Assembly (NCBI GenBank): GCA_937924525.1
Contig: CALDSU010000016.1
Location: 1-64,000, forward strand
Length of the DNA stretch: 64,000 nt
From: an uncultured Bryobacteraceae bacterium
GTDB lineage: Bacteria > Acidobacteriota > Terriglobia > Bryobacterales > Bryobacteraceae
Reading direction: 5' to 3'
In this document: piece after piece, positions 9,134-16,654 of the stretch
Numbering within the stretch: the first letter of the stretch is position 1
Layout: each line of letters opens with the position of its first letter
Position numbers and translations under genes: made by a program
Notes under the pieces: model-generated
Database searches by the model: none
Told to the model about the DNA's origin: nothing
Seen by the model: the letters and a program-made list of their open reading frames with translations, nothing else

Positions 9134-9391
9134 TCAGGCCGCCATGTGGAACTCCACGATCAGGTGGCTGAGTTCGCCGCAGGGGATCCGATACACCTGG
9201 TGGGCAAGTTCCCGCCGCAGCACCCGTATGCGATCCTGGTGGGTGCTGCTTGTCGCCAAATATAGAGCCAACAACGACAGTTCCCGTCTGTTGGGGGCGG
9301 ACTCTTCGGGGGGCGCCGCCGATACCGTTCCCGGCGTGGCCGACTCCGGGAGTGGCGCCTCGAATCCCGCTGGCGTTCGCTGCATGAGCAT
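9134..9391 (-). CDS. flgM: FlgM-like anti-sigma-28 factor
   Basis: An 85-residue protein with the two-helix C-terminus expected of FlgM, which binds and holds the flagellar sigma factor FliA until the hook is finished. The visible features are LSLLALYLATSSTHQDRIRV followed by LRRELAHQVYRIPCGELSHL, matching the family pattern of a helix, VxxLRxxIxxGxYxVD and a final helix. The N-terminus is flexible and rich in Ala, Pro and Glu, as usual. It is the last gene of the rod/ring operon, 4 bp after flgJ, with GAGGTGAG as ribosome binding site inside the flgJ end. Its target FliA is encoded at 24588-25352. The sequence is divergent, so context carries part of the call. Confidence 0.7.
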   Translation of the reverse strand: MLMQRTPAGFEAPLPESATPGTVSAAPPEESAPNRRELSLLALYLATSSTHQDRIRVLRRELAHQVYRIPCGELSHLIVEFHMAA

Positions 9392-9395
9392 CCGC

Positions 9396-9749
9396 TCACC
9401 TCTCGTGGCCCTTATCGGCAGGATTCGGCGTAACCGCCACGTTCGGCGCCAGGATGGATTCCGGGCCGCCGAGCTGCTCTACGATGGTCCGGGCAAGTCC
9501 CAGACCGCCGCGGCTCGCCAGCAACTCCGCGAGTTGGTCTTCCGCCATCTCCAGCAGCGACGTGGCCGAGCCTTCGCCCTGGCAGGCTTCCCGTCTCGCC
9601 GTTCGCAGCAGTTGCCCAAGCAGCAGCGCCTCAAACTTGCGGGCGGCGGCGCTGAGTTCCTCCGGGCTGCTGTTCTGGGCGACCACCGCTGAGTCGCCAG
9701 GCCGTTCACGCGCAGAACCTGGGCTCGTTACACCCGAGATCCCTACCAC
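9396..9749 (-). CDS. flgJ: Flagellar rod-binding protein FlgJ (N-terminal domain only)
   Basis: A 117-residue protein with the rod-binding FlgJ domain: LSAAARKFEALLLGQLLRTA, SLLEMAEDQLAELLASRGGL, GLARTIVEQL. It caps the growing rod in the periplasm. The muramidase domain found in Enterobacteriaceae is absent, as in many other phyla. It starts at GTG 9749, directly after the flgI stop, which indicates translational coupling. Confidence 0.85.
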   Translation of the reverse strand: MVGISGVTSPGSARERPGDSAVVAQNSSPEELSAAARKFEALLLGQLLRTARREACQGEGSATSLLEMAEDQLAELLASRGGLGLARTIVEQLGGPESILAPNVAVTPNPADKGHER

Positions 9750-10850
9750 TCAGATCACCTCCAATTCCGCTTCGAGCGCTCCCGCCGCTTTGAGACTTTG
9801 CAACACCGCGATCACATCGCGGGGGGTCGAACCGATCTGCGCCAGGGCGCGCACCAACTCATCCACGGTCGCGCCCTCTTTGAGCACCACGTTGCGAGCC
9901 TGTTCCTCGCGCGAGGCGACGCGCACTTCGGGAACCACTGCCGTGCCGCCTGGCGAAAGCGCCGGCGGCTGAGATACCGCGAAGCGGGTCTCAATCTCTA
10001 CGCTTAGATTGCCGTGCATCACCGCAACCGGCGTGATCCGGACTTCTTTCCCCATCACGATGGTCCCGGTCCGCTCGTTCACCACAACTTTCGCCGTGCG
10101 ATCAGCCTCCACCGGCAGGACCTCGAGTTCGGCCAGGAACTCCACCGCCCGCGCGGAATACTCCGGCGGAATCCGGACGCGGATCACCGCCGGATTGTCG
10201 GCGTGCGCCAGCGGAGGGCCGCCAAAACGGGTGTTGATGGCGGCGGCCACGCGGGAAGCCGTGGTAAAGTCCGCCTGGCGAAGCTGAAGCCGGATGGTTC
10301 CCAAGGGCGGCGGCGAGGGGGCGGGCCTTTCCACGAGCGCGCCGTTGGCCACCCGCCCGACGGTCGGATGGTTCACCGTCTGGGTGTTGCCCGCCCGCCC
10401 GGCGCCGAATCCACCGGTGACCACGGGGCCTTGCGCGACCGCATACACCTGTCCATCGGCCCCCTTGAGCGGCGTCAGCACCAGCAGCCCTCCTTGCAGA
10501 TTCATCGCGTCGCCAATCGACGCCACGGTAATGTCGATCCGGCCGCCGGGCTGGGCGAAAGCCGGCAACGTGGCCGTGACCATGACCGCAGCGGTGTTGT
10601 TCACCCGCAAGGCGGCGCCCGGCACTTGCACGCCCATCCGTTCCAGCAGGTTGGCCAGGCTCTGCGCCGAGAACACAGTCTGGCGTCGGTCGCCGGTTCC
10701 GTTCAACCCCACCACCAGCCCGTAGCCGATGAGTTGGTTGTCCCGCACCCCGGCCACCTCTGCCAGTTCCTTGATCCGGGCCGGGGCGCTCCCCAAAGGC
10801 ATCGCACTGGCGGCCACCAGCAACAAACGCCCGATCAGCCGCTTTCGCAT
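9750..10850 (-). CDS. flgI: Flagellar P-ring protein FlgI
   Basis: A 366-residue P-ring subunit with a cleavable signal peptide (LLLVAASAMPLGSAPA) and the family signatures LAEVAGVRDNQLIGYGLVVG, LNGTGDRRQ, LPAFAQPGGRIDITVASIGD and QVYAVAQGPVVTGGF. The C-terminus has the usual RNVVLKEGATVDELVRAL and GSTPRDVIAVLQSLKAAGAL. The length is normal for the family. It assembles around the rod in the periplasm with FlgA as chaperone; flgA lies two genes upstream in the same operon. Confidence 0.97.
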   Translation of the reverse strand: MRKRLIGRLLLVAASAMPLGSAPARIKELAEVAGVRDNQLIGYGLVVGLNGTGDRRQTVFSAQSLANLLERMGVQVPGAALRVNNTAAVMVTATLPAFAQPGGRIDITVASIGDAMNLQGGLLVLTPLKGADGQVYAVAQGPVVTGGFGAGRAGNTQTVNHPTVGRVANGALVERPAPSPPPLGTIRLQLRQADFTTASRVAAAINTRFGGPPLAHADNPAVIRVRIPPEYSARAVEFLAELEVLPVEADRTAKVVVNERTGTIVMGKEVRITPVAVMHGNLSVEIETRFAVSQPPALSPGGTAVVPEVRVASREEQARNVVLKEGATVDELVRALAQIGSTPRDVIAVLQSLKAAGALEAELEVI

Positions 10851-10861
10851 CCGTATCTCCC

Positions 10862-11542
10862 TCAGAAAGGCAGCAGGCCCATCAGCAGCCGGTAGAGAAA
10901 CATGGGCCGCCGGATCGCGTCGCCCACTACCCCTTTTCCGTTCACCCGGACCTCCAGCATCGCCAGCCGGTCCGACCGCACCTGGTTGGCCGGATCGAGA
11001 TCGATTGGCCGGACCATGCCCCGGACCGTCACCACCTGCCGCTCCGAGTTCACCACCGTTTCTTTGGTCCCTTCCAAGACCAGATTGCCGTTGGGCAGCA
11101 CATGCGTCACTCTCGCCGAGAGCGTGGTGAGCAGGACTGTCTCCCGACTGGTGGTTCCCTGACTATCCAGCGAGGACTCTCCGCCAAGCCGCGCCAGGTC
11201 GGAAAGGCCCGGCTTGCGGACTGCCCAGAGAGACCCGACGTTCCCCTTGGCTGCCGACGAACGCGACGCTTGCGTGACCCCGCGGGAGGTGGCGGAGGCT
11301 CGGTCCGCGATGAGTACCGTGACAAGATCATCGACGCGGAACGCCCGCGGGTCTCGCGCGAGGTCGGCCAGCGGGGCCTGCGGGCTCCAAAGCGAACCGG
11401 ACGATGCGGCCGCGGCGGTCGCGTCGGCGCGGGCCATCGCCTCCTCGATGTACTGCGTTAGCGGGGAAGGCGGGTCCCGGCGTCCTGCCACCGCCCCAGG
11501 CGCCAGCAGCGCGATGCAGAATACAACGATTTGTCTCGACAT
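10862..11542 (-). CDS. flgH: Flagellar L-ring protein FlgH
   Basis: A 226-residue L-ring subunit of the outer-membrane bushing. Family signatures: RAFRVDDLVTVLIADRASAT, LSARVTHVLPNGNLVLEGTK, VVTVRGMVRPIDLDPANQV and LEVRVNGKGVVGDAIRRP. The ATG at 11542 is chosen because it starts a signal peptide (MSRQIVVFCIALLAPGAVAG); the frame is open further upstream inside flgA. FlgH is normally a lipoprotein, but no cysteine follows the hydrophobic stretch here: the only Cys is residue 9 inside it. Lipid anchoring is therefore doubtful. Confidence 0.95.
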   Translation of the reverse strand: MSRQIVVFCIALLAPGAVAGRRDPPSPLTQYIEEAMARADATAAAASSGSLWSPQAPLADLARDPRAFRVDDLVTVLIADRASATSRGVTQASRSSAAKGNVGSLWAVRKPGLSDLARLGGESSLDSQGTTSRETVLLTTLSARVTHVLPNGNLVLEGTKETVVNSERQVVTVRGMVRPIDLDPANQVRSDRLAMLEVRVNGKGVVGDAIRRPMFLYRLLMGLLPF

Positions 11543-11547
11543 AGGCG

Positions 11548-12414
11548 TCACAAAGCGGGCGCCGCCGCTTCCTTTCCCGTGATCCGGACCCGAATTCGCC
11601 GTCCGTTCTGCAGGTTGCGCGCCGGAATCCGGTCGCCGATGTGTCCGGACGACTCGGCTCGCACGGGCAATCTCAACCGTGCGCCGCCTTCCTGCACCTG
11701 CAGCGTCAGCGCGTCTCCGCTGCGGACCGCCGGCGGAAACCAAAGGTCGTCGGCTTGGAGCGGCACGCCCGCGACGAGGTGGCGCCGCGCCCGGGCGCCC
11801 GCGACCCCGACCCTGGGGTCGGCGAGTCTGGCCAACGGATGCACACGCAGGGACACCTCGCGCACAGTCTCTTGCGAAAGGGTCGCCCCGGCCGGGAGGT
11901 CCGCAACCGGCGCCAGCGCCCGCCGCTCGATGCTGAGATGCACCCGCGCCCAGATCGGCACGGACTTCCCTATCCCGTAGACCACACGGCCGCGCCAGAA
12001 GTCCGGGGCGGCCCCGGCGCCGCGCTGCAACCCCCCGACAGGGAACTCGACGCGTCCCCGGGGCGCCGCCCGATCACTGAACGAAACCAATTCGATGGAA
12101 ACACCCGCCTCGTCCCAGGCGGCTTGCAGCGCCGCCCACACCTGCTCACGCTCCAGCGGACGGGCCTCGCGCACCACGCACACCCCCTTGGTGACTGTCT
12201 CCGTCCGCCCTGCGCGCCGCAAAAGCGCGTTGATCTGCCAGGCGGAAAAATGCCGCACCGCTCCGGGCGCCGGGGCCCAGCCGGCGGGCTCACGACTGCC
12301 TGCCAGCGCCGATACGCCCAGCGCTCCCGCTTCCAGCAGGTCGTCTGCGACGACCACGCACTGCGCCTGCGCCAGCGCCGCGCAGAGCAACCCCCAACTA
12401 GCCCGCCGCATCAT
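11548..12414 (-). CDS. flgA: Flagellar P-ring chaperone FlgA
   Basis: A 288-residue exported protein needed for P-ring assembly. It starts with a signal peptide (WGLLCAALAQAQC) and ends in a SAF-like domain and the FlgA C-terminal beta domain: LPAGATLSQETVREVSL, ARRHLVAGVPLQADDLWFP, VRSGDALTLQVQEGGARLRL, GDRIPARNLQNGRRIRVRI. Its ATG overlaps the flgG stop by 4 bp (ATGA type), so the two are translationally coupled. Sequence conservation is concentrated in the last 130 residues, as usual for FlgA. Confidence 0.92.
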   Translation of the reverse strand: MMRRASWGLLCAALAQAQCVVVADDLLEAGALGVSALAGSREPAGWAPAPGAVRHFSAWQINALLRRAGRTETVTKGVCVVREARPLEREQVWAALQAAWDEAGVSIELVSFSDRAAPRGRVEFPVGGLQRGAGAAPDFWRGRVVYGIGKSVPIWARVHLSIERRALAPVADLPAGATLSQETVREVSLRVHPLARLADPRVGVAGARARRHLVAGVPLQADDLWFPPAVRSGDALTLQVQEGGARLRLPVRAESSGHIGDRIPARNLQNGRRIRVRITGKEAAAPAL

Positions 12415-13202
12415 CGGGTCAGATTGTTCACCTGCTGGTGCATCTCGTCGGCCGCGCGGACCACCCGCGAGTTGGCCTCGTAAGCCCGCTGGCTGACGAT
12501 CAAGTTGATGAATTCCTCCACCACGCTCACGTTGGACTGCTCGAGGTAGCCCTGGAGCAGCGTGCCGGCCCCCTCTTGTCCCCCGGGGTTGCCCACCGAG
12601 GGATCTCCCGATGCTTCCGTAGGCAGATACAAGCTGCGTCCGATGCTGTTCAGACCCGCCGGGTTTTGGAAGATCGCCAACTGGATCTGGCCGACGCGCT
12701 GCGCTGCGGTCTGGCCGGGCAGGACCACGCTGACCGTCCCGTCCCCGGAAATGGTGATCGATTGCGCCTCGGGCGGGATGGTAACCTGGGGCTCGAGGGG
12801 GTCGCCATCCAGCGTGACCAGGTTGCCGTCGCGGTCGAGATGAAACTGCCCGGCGCGGCTGTAGGCCAGCTCACCCGTAGGACGCCGGATCTGAAAAAAT
12901 CCCTTCCCTTCGATTACCAGATCCAACGGATTCGCCGTCGTTACGAAATTCCCTTGCGAGAAAACAATCTCGTTGGACGCCGGCCGCGCGCCGAGACCGA
13001 TCTGCAAGCCGGTCGGCACTACGGTCTGCGCGCCAGCGGCTGCGCCGGGTTGGACCAGATTCTGATAGAGAAGATCCTGAAACTGCGCGCGCCGCATTTT
13101 GTACCCTACCGTATTGGCGTTGGCCAGATTGTGCGCGATGTTATCCACGTTCAGTTGCTGCGCGGCCATGCCGCTGGCCGCGCTGTACAGCGCCCGCATC
13201 AT
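12411..13202 (-). CDS. flgG: Flagellar distal rod protein FlgG
   Basis: A 263-residue rod protein. The N-terminus (MMRALYSAASGMAAQQLNVD, NIAHNLANANTVGYKMRRAQ) and the C-terminus (YLEQSNVSVVEEFINLIVSQ, RAYEANSRVVRAADEMHQQV) carry the two helices that pack into the rod core. The central part has ALVIEGKGFF-like LDLVIEGKGFFQI. The length matches the normal 260-265. It follows flgF with an 17-bp gap. Confidence 0.97.
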   Translation of the reverse strand: MMRALYSAASGMAAQQLNVDNIAHNLANANTVGYKMRRAQFQDLLYQNLVQPGAAAGAQTVVPTGLQIGLGARPASNEIVFSQGNFVTTANPLDLVIEGKGFFQIRRPTGELAYSRAGQFHLDRDGNLVTLDGDPLEPQVTIPPEAQSITISGDGTVSVVLPGQTAAQRVGQIQLAIFQNPAGLNSIGRSLYLPTEASGDPSVGNPGGQEGAGTLLQGYLEQSNVSVVEEFINLIVSQRAYEANSRVVRAADEMHQQVNNLTR

Positions 13203-13219
13203 GCGTTGTGTCTTCCTTT

Positions 13220-13957
13220 CTAACCCGTCACCCGGGCCACTTCGTCGATTGCCTTCCGGTTCATTTCGCTCCCCAGGGTGAGAGCCCTTTGCAGCATTTC
13301 GAACTGGCGGAGGATGCTGATCAGCCGGACGGTCGTCTCCGCCGGCCCTACGTTGGAAGCCTCCAGTCTGCCCTGCAGCACCTCGGCCCGGGCATTTGCC
13401 AGCAAGACGCCGGGCGAGAGGCGGTAGTAATTGGCCCCGTGCTTGGTCAGGGCGCGGGGATCATCCGGCTCGACCACCGCGATCCGGCCGCGAGCCTGCC
13501 CGTCCACGATGAGAGTGCCATCAGGGTGCACTTCCACCTGGGAGTGGGCTTCCAGGACAACCGTATGTCGCTTGCCTTGCTCATCCACGATACGGACTGG
13601 GTGCCCGTCCTGCGTCTCCAGCACGCCCCGCGAGGACAGATGAAACGCGCCGTTCCGCGTCAGCAGCGCGCCCGAGGCCGAGTCGGCGACGAAGAATCCC
13701 GCCCCGTTCAGCGCGAAATCGAGCGGCTGCGAGGTCACTTTCACAACCCCTTGCGAGAAATCCGTCCAGGCGCGTTCGATCACCGGCAGGCGAGGTGCGG
13801 GATTTCCTTCCGCCTCGGCGGATGCGAACAAATTATAGAACTCGCGATCCGCTTTGTATCCGGCCGTGCCCACATTCGCCAGATTGTTCGCCAGCAGGTC
13901 GAGGGACTCCGTCATGGATCGCATCCCGCCTGCCGCATTGATGCCAAGTTGATCCAT
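13220..13957 (-). CDS. flgF: Flagellar proximal/distal rod protein FlgF
   Basis: A 245-residue rod protein, first gene of the minus-strand operon. It has the rod N-helix (SLDLLANNLANVGTAGYKAD), a central FALNGAGFFVADSASGALLT and the C-helix LEASNVGPAETTVRLISILR. The ATG at 13957 is chosen because homology starts at MDQLGINAAGGM and a sigma-54 promoter ends just upstream; GGGAG lies 4 bases before the ATG. The frame is open another 25 codons upstream but would run through the promoter. Confidence 0.93.
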   Translation of the reverse strand: MDQLGINAAGGMRSMTESLDLLANNLANVGTAGYKADREFYNLFASAEAEGNPAPRLPVIERAWTDFSQGVVKVTSQPLDFALNGAGFFVADSASGALLTRNGAFHLSSRGVLETQDGHPVRIVDEQGKRHTVVLEAHSQVEVHPDGTLIVDGQARGRIAVVEPDDPRALTKHGANYYRLSPGVLLANARAEVLQGRLEASNVGPAETTVRLISILRQFEMLQRALTLGSEMNRKAIDEVARVTG

Positions 13958-13976
13958 GTCTCCCGCAAAACCCCTT

Positions 13977-13993
13977 TGCAGCCGTCGTGCCAA
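13977..13993 (-). promoter_or_regulatory. Sigma-54 promoter for flgF operon
   Basis: On the minus strand, TTGGCACGACGGCTGCA matches the sigma-54 consensus TTGGCACGrNNNTTGCW with one mismatch in the -12 element and the exact 10-base spacing between GG and GC. The predicted start is near 13966, leaving a leader of only about 9 bases that holds GGGAG before the flgF ATG at 13957. This implies RpoN plus an enhancer-binding activator control the rod/ring operon; neither gene is in the window. Confidence 0.7.
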
Positions 13994-14187
13994 ACACGAC
14001 CTCTGTTTCGGGGTGGCACAAATCGTTGCCAAAACGGAACGCCATCGTTCGGTGACGGATCACAAAGGAACAGCCCTTCTCGGAAACTCCGACGAGTTTT
14101 CGTCAGTTGGCAGGAAGATGACAGGATTTTGTCATCCGACGGTGTGCAATCCAGGCACAAAGGGCCGCAGCAAGCGGCTTTTTCAGT

Positions 14188-14204
14188 TTGGCGATCGGCT
14201 TGCA
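14188..14204 (+). promoter_or_regulatory. Sigma-54 promoter for fliK operon
   Basis: TTGGCGATCGGCTTGCA has a perfect -12 element (TTGC), GG at -24 and the exact GG-N10-GC spacing. The predicted transcription start is about 14215, right at the GTG proposed for fliK, so the transcript would be leaderless or fliK would start further downstream. It faces away from the flgF promoter in the shared 258-bp gap. Confidence 0.6.
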
Positions 14205-14215
14205 AAAACTGCGAC

Positions 14216-16339
14216 GTGACCGTCTCCACCGTACTGCTCTTCGGCTTGGCGGCGCTGCACCCACCCGAGCCGGCCGGCGCTGGCGCCCTGCCTACCGGGC
14301 TGTTTCCAGCGCTCCTCGGGGAGCTGCAGGATCAGTTCGCCAACGCCGAAGCGGACCTACCCGGAGCCTATTCGGGAGCGGCCGGCCCGCAGACGGAGCC
14401 GATGCGCCAAAGGAATACGGACGAAGACGGGGAGAGCGAAATCCACCGTTCGCTCGGGTCCGAAGCGGCGCCGCTTGCGGGATCAAGTCCTTTGACAGTT
14501 CCGGATCAGGTGGTCCTTGCTTCGCCGTCCGGGAGGGCGCCGTCGGCGGAGGACGGCGTTCAGGGGGCGCTGGAGGCAGAACGCTCCGGCGATCGCGGGC
14601 GCCTTGCGCCAGACGCAGCGTCCAGTCGGAACCAGGGCCATCTCTCTTGGCCCCAACTGGCCAGCCCGCCTCTCCCTCACCGCACGCAGCCCTCGGGGGC
14701 GGTGTTGCGAGGCGCGTCTCTTGGAATGCGCGGGAACCCCGAGCGACTTGCTCACGAGGAGGCGCTCGCCGACGCTGGCCGCGGCGAGCAGCCGGGTACG
14801 GAGGGCGACGCACCGGAGGGGCAACCAACACCCGGGAGCCCCAGACCGGCGCATCACCACCGGCCTTTCGCGACCACGTACCCCGCCGAGCGCGGAGATG
14901 CCCGCCGCTCCGCGTCCCAGGAGGCGCTCGCGGGGCTCGCGGCGGCTGACGAGAGGTCGGGGCCAGAGGAAACGCGGCCGGGCCGAGCGAGCGTGTCGGC
15001 GTTCGCGGAGAGAAATCGAGCCCCGCTTCCATGGGGGACGATCGCCGGACTCGCAGACGAGCCGGCTTCGGATCATCTCAGGCAGGGGGCGCCAGGGGGT
15101 GGGAACCACTTACCCGAACTTCTGGCCCGCCAGGCCCACGCGTCGCCAGACCGCCTGGAACGCGACTCTTCTCCGGCGCCGATACCTTGGGCCGCTCCCT
15201 CCCCGCCGCCAACGGGAACCGGCATCGAACGGGATGCGGCGCACCCCGCGCTGGAACCAAAGCCGGCCGCGCCGCTGCCCGCCCGCGCGGGGGAGGGGCA
15301 CGGAGGGCTTGGCTTCGAACTGCTTCTCCCTCCCCCGCGACACCGGCACGTGGAGCCGGTCGCCACCACGGAAGCAGCCCCGCCCGCAGAGCGGAGCGCC
15401 CCCGTCGCCACGCTCCGCGTCCCGGGACCGGTGGCGGCCACCGCTGGCGCCCTCGTCCGCGACGGGGACGTTGTGTGCGCGGAGACATCGCGGTTTCCGG
15501 CGACCAGGCAACCCTCTTCCTCCTCGGTGACGTTCGCAGCCGGAGAGACGCCGGGCCGGTCGCGAGCCGCCGCGGACTCTCCGCAGGCCATACTGGGGCT
15601 GGGGCCGGGCCCCGGCGCGCCGCAGGAATCCTCCCCGGAGCCGACCCGTGCACCGCACCACCAGACGCTGCGCTTCCCGGACGCCGCTGCTCCGGTCGGG
15701 GAGGAGACCCAGCCCATGCTCACCAGAGAGGATCTCGAACGCCGCCTGTCTGCCGCTCCCGGTTCTCCGAAGGCTTGGGGAACGGAAGACCGTCGGGCGA
15801 CGGGACTTGAGGAAACGGGTAATGCCGCGATTCTGCACCCTGCCGGAGCAGACGTTCCGCGCCGAGCCGGAGCGACGGATTCGGCCCTGCGGGCGAGAGA
15901 GGAAGCGCCGTCCAGCGGGACCCTCACGCGGATCTCCCCTCCCGAGCAGGCTGCGGGCGGTGCGGCCGTGCAAGGTCTGCGGGTGACTCTCTCCGACGAG
16001 TACACCGGCCGGCGCGTGCACGTGCACTTGGCCAGTTCCGGCGACGACGTGTGGTTGCGGCTCCGGACCGCCGATCCCGCCCTGCGCCGCGAGCTTCACG
16101 AAGATCTCCCGCGACTGGCGCAACGGCTTGAGGAAGCCGGTTATCGCCCGCTCCCCGCGAGCGAGGCCGATCCGGCTTCGCTGGAGCACAGGTTCCGCGG
16201 CAAAGGGAACGAGGATCCCCACGGGGACTCGCAAAACCGAGACCAGCGCCCGCCGGCGGGGCCGGACGAGCGCGGGCAATCCGGACGGCGGCGGACGCGC
16301 CAGCAGTGGATGCAAGCGTTCGCAGCGGCCCAAGACTAG
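14216..16339 (+). CDS. fliK: Flagellar hook-length control protein FliK
   Basis: A roughly 707-residue, Pro/Ala/Arg/Glu-rich low-complexity protein with a conserved C-terminal segment (GLRVTLSDEYTGRRVHVHLA, ELHEDLPRLAQRLEEAGYRP) that resembles the Flg_hook domain, followed by a short charged tail. FliK acts as a secreted ruler and switches FlhB specificity. The call rests on the C-terminal domain and on position immediately before flgD and flgE. The frame is open far upstream (to 13208, antisense to flgF), but the sigma-54 promoter at 14188-14204 limits the start to GTG 14216 or a later codon such as TTG 14246. The start is uncertain. Confidence 0.8.
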   Translation: MTVSTVLLFGLAALHPPEPAGAGALPTGLFPALLGELQDQFANAEADLPGAYSGAAGPQTEPMRQRNTDEDGESEIHRSLGSEAAPLAGSSPLTVPDQVVLASPSGRAPSAEDGVQGALEAERSGDRGRLAPDAASSRNQGHLSWPQLASPPLPHRTQPSGAVLRGASLGMRGNPERLAHEEALADAGRGEQPGTEGDAPEGQPTPGSPRPAHHHRPFATTYPAERGDARRSASQEALAGLAAADERSGPEETRPGRASVSAFAERNRAPLPWGTIAGLADEPASDHLRQGAPGGGNHLPELLARQAHASPDRLERDSSPAPIPWAAPSPPPTGTGIERDAAHPALEPKPAAPLPARAGEGHGGLGFELLLPPPRHRHVEPVATTEAAPPAERSAPVATLRVPGPVAATAGALVRDGDVVCAETSRFPATRQPSSSSVTFAAGETPGRSRAAADSPQAILGLGPGPGAPQESSPEPTRAPHHQTLRFPDAAAPVGEETQPMLTREDLERRLSAAPGSPKAWGTEDRRATGLEETGNAAILHPAGADVPRRAGATDSALRAREEAPSSGTLTRISPPEQAAGGAAVQGLRVTLSDEYTGRRVHVHLASSGDDVWLRLRTADPALRRELHEDLPRLAQRLEEAGYRPLPASEADPASLEHRFRGKGNEDPHGDSQNRDQRPPAGPDERGQSGRRRTRQQWMQAFAAAQD

Positions 16340-16347
16340 GAGAGACG

Positions 16348-16635
16348 ATGACCCAGCCTGTGGGCAGAGCGCCCGCCCCCGATCCGAGCCCGGAGACGAC
16401 CTCCGGAGCCTCCTCGTCCTTTGTCAACAAGGACACCTTCCTGCGGTTGCTGGTGGCCCAGTTGAAGAACCAGGATCCGCTGAACCCCGCGGATGGGACC
16501 GCCTTCGTGGCGCAGTTGGCGCAACTGACTCAACTCGAACAGACGATCGCAATGAAGGAAGATCTGGCCGCCATCCGAGGTCTTCTGGCGGGAGCGGCCG
16601 CGGCCGGTGGCGAGCCAGCCGAAACAAATCCTTAG
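16348..16635 (+). CDS. flgD: Flagellar hook-capping protein FlgD, minimal form
   Basis: A 95-residue protein that contains only the N-terminal FlgD domain: FVNKDTFLRLLVAQLKNQDP, LNPADGTAFVAQLAQLTQLE. FlgD caps the hook during polymerisation of FlgE. The FlgD_ig and tudor-like C-terminal domains of the 220-residue enterobacterial protein are absent and there is no frameshift, so this is a short natural form. The ATG at 16348 follows AGGAGAG at good spacing. It sits 8 bp after fliK and 19 bp before flgE. Confidence 0.92.
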   Translation: MTQPVGRAPAPDPSPETTSGASSSFVNKDTFLRLLVAQLKNQDPLNPADGTAFVAQLAQLTQLEQTIAMKEDLAAIRGLLAGAAAAGGEPAETNP

Positions 16636-16654
16636 CACGACTGGAGAACAAACG

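Noticed and set aside
14012-14031. Third sigma-54-like site TGGCACAAATCGTTGCC
   Set aside because: GG to GC spacing is 11 instead of 10 and no gene starts close downstream.
13208-14215. Very long plus-strand open frame continuing upstream of fliK
   Set aside because: It is antisense to flgF and crosses both sigma-54 promoters; only the part from about 14216 has FliK character.
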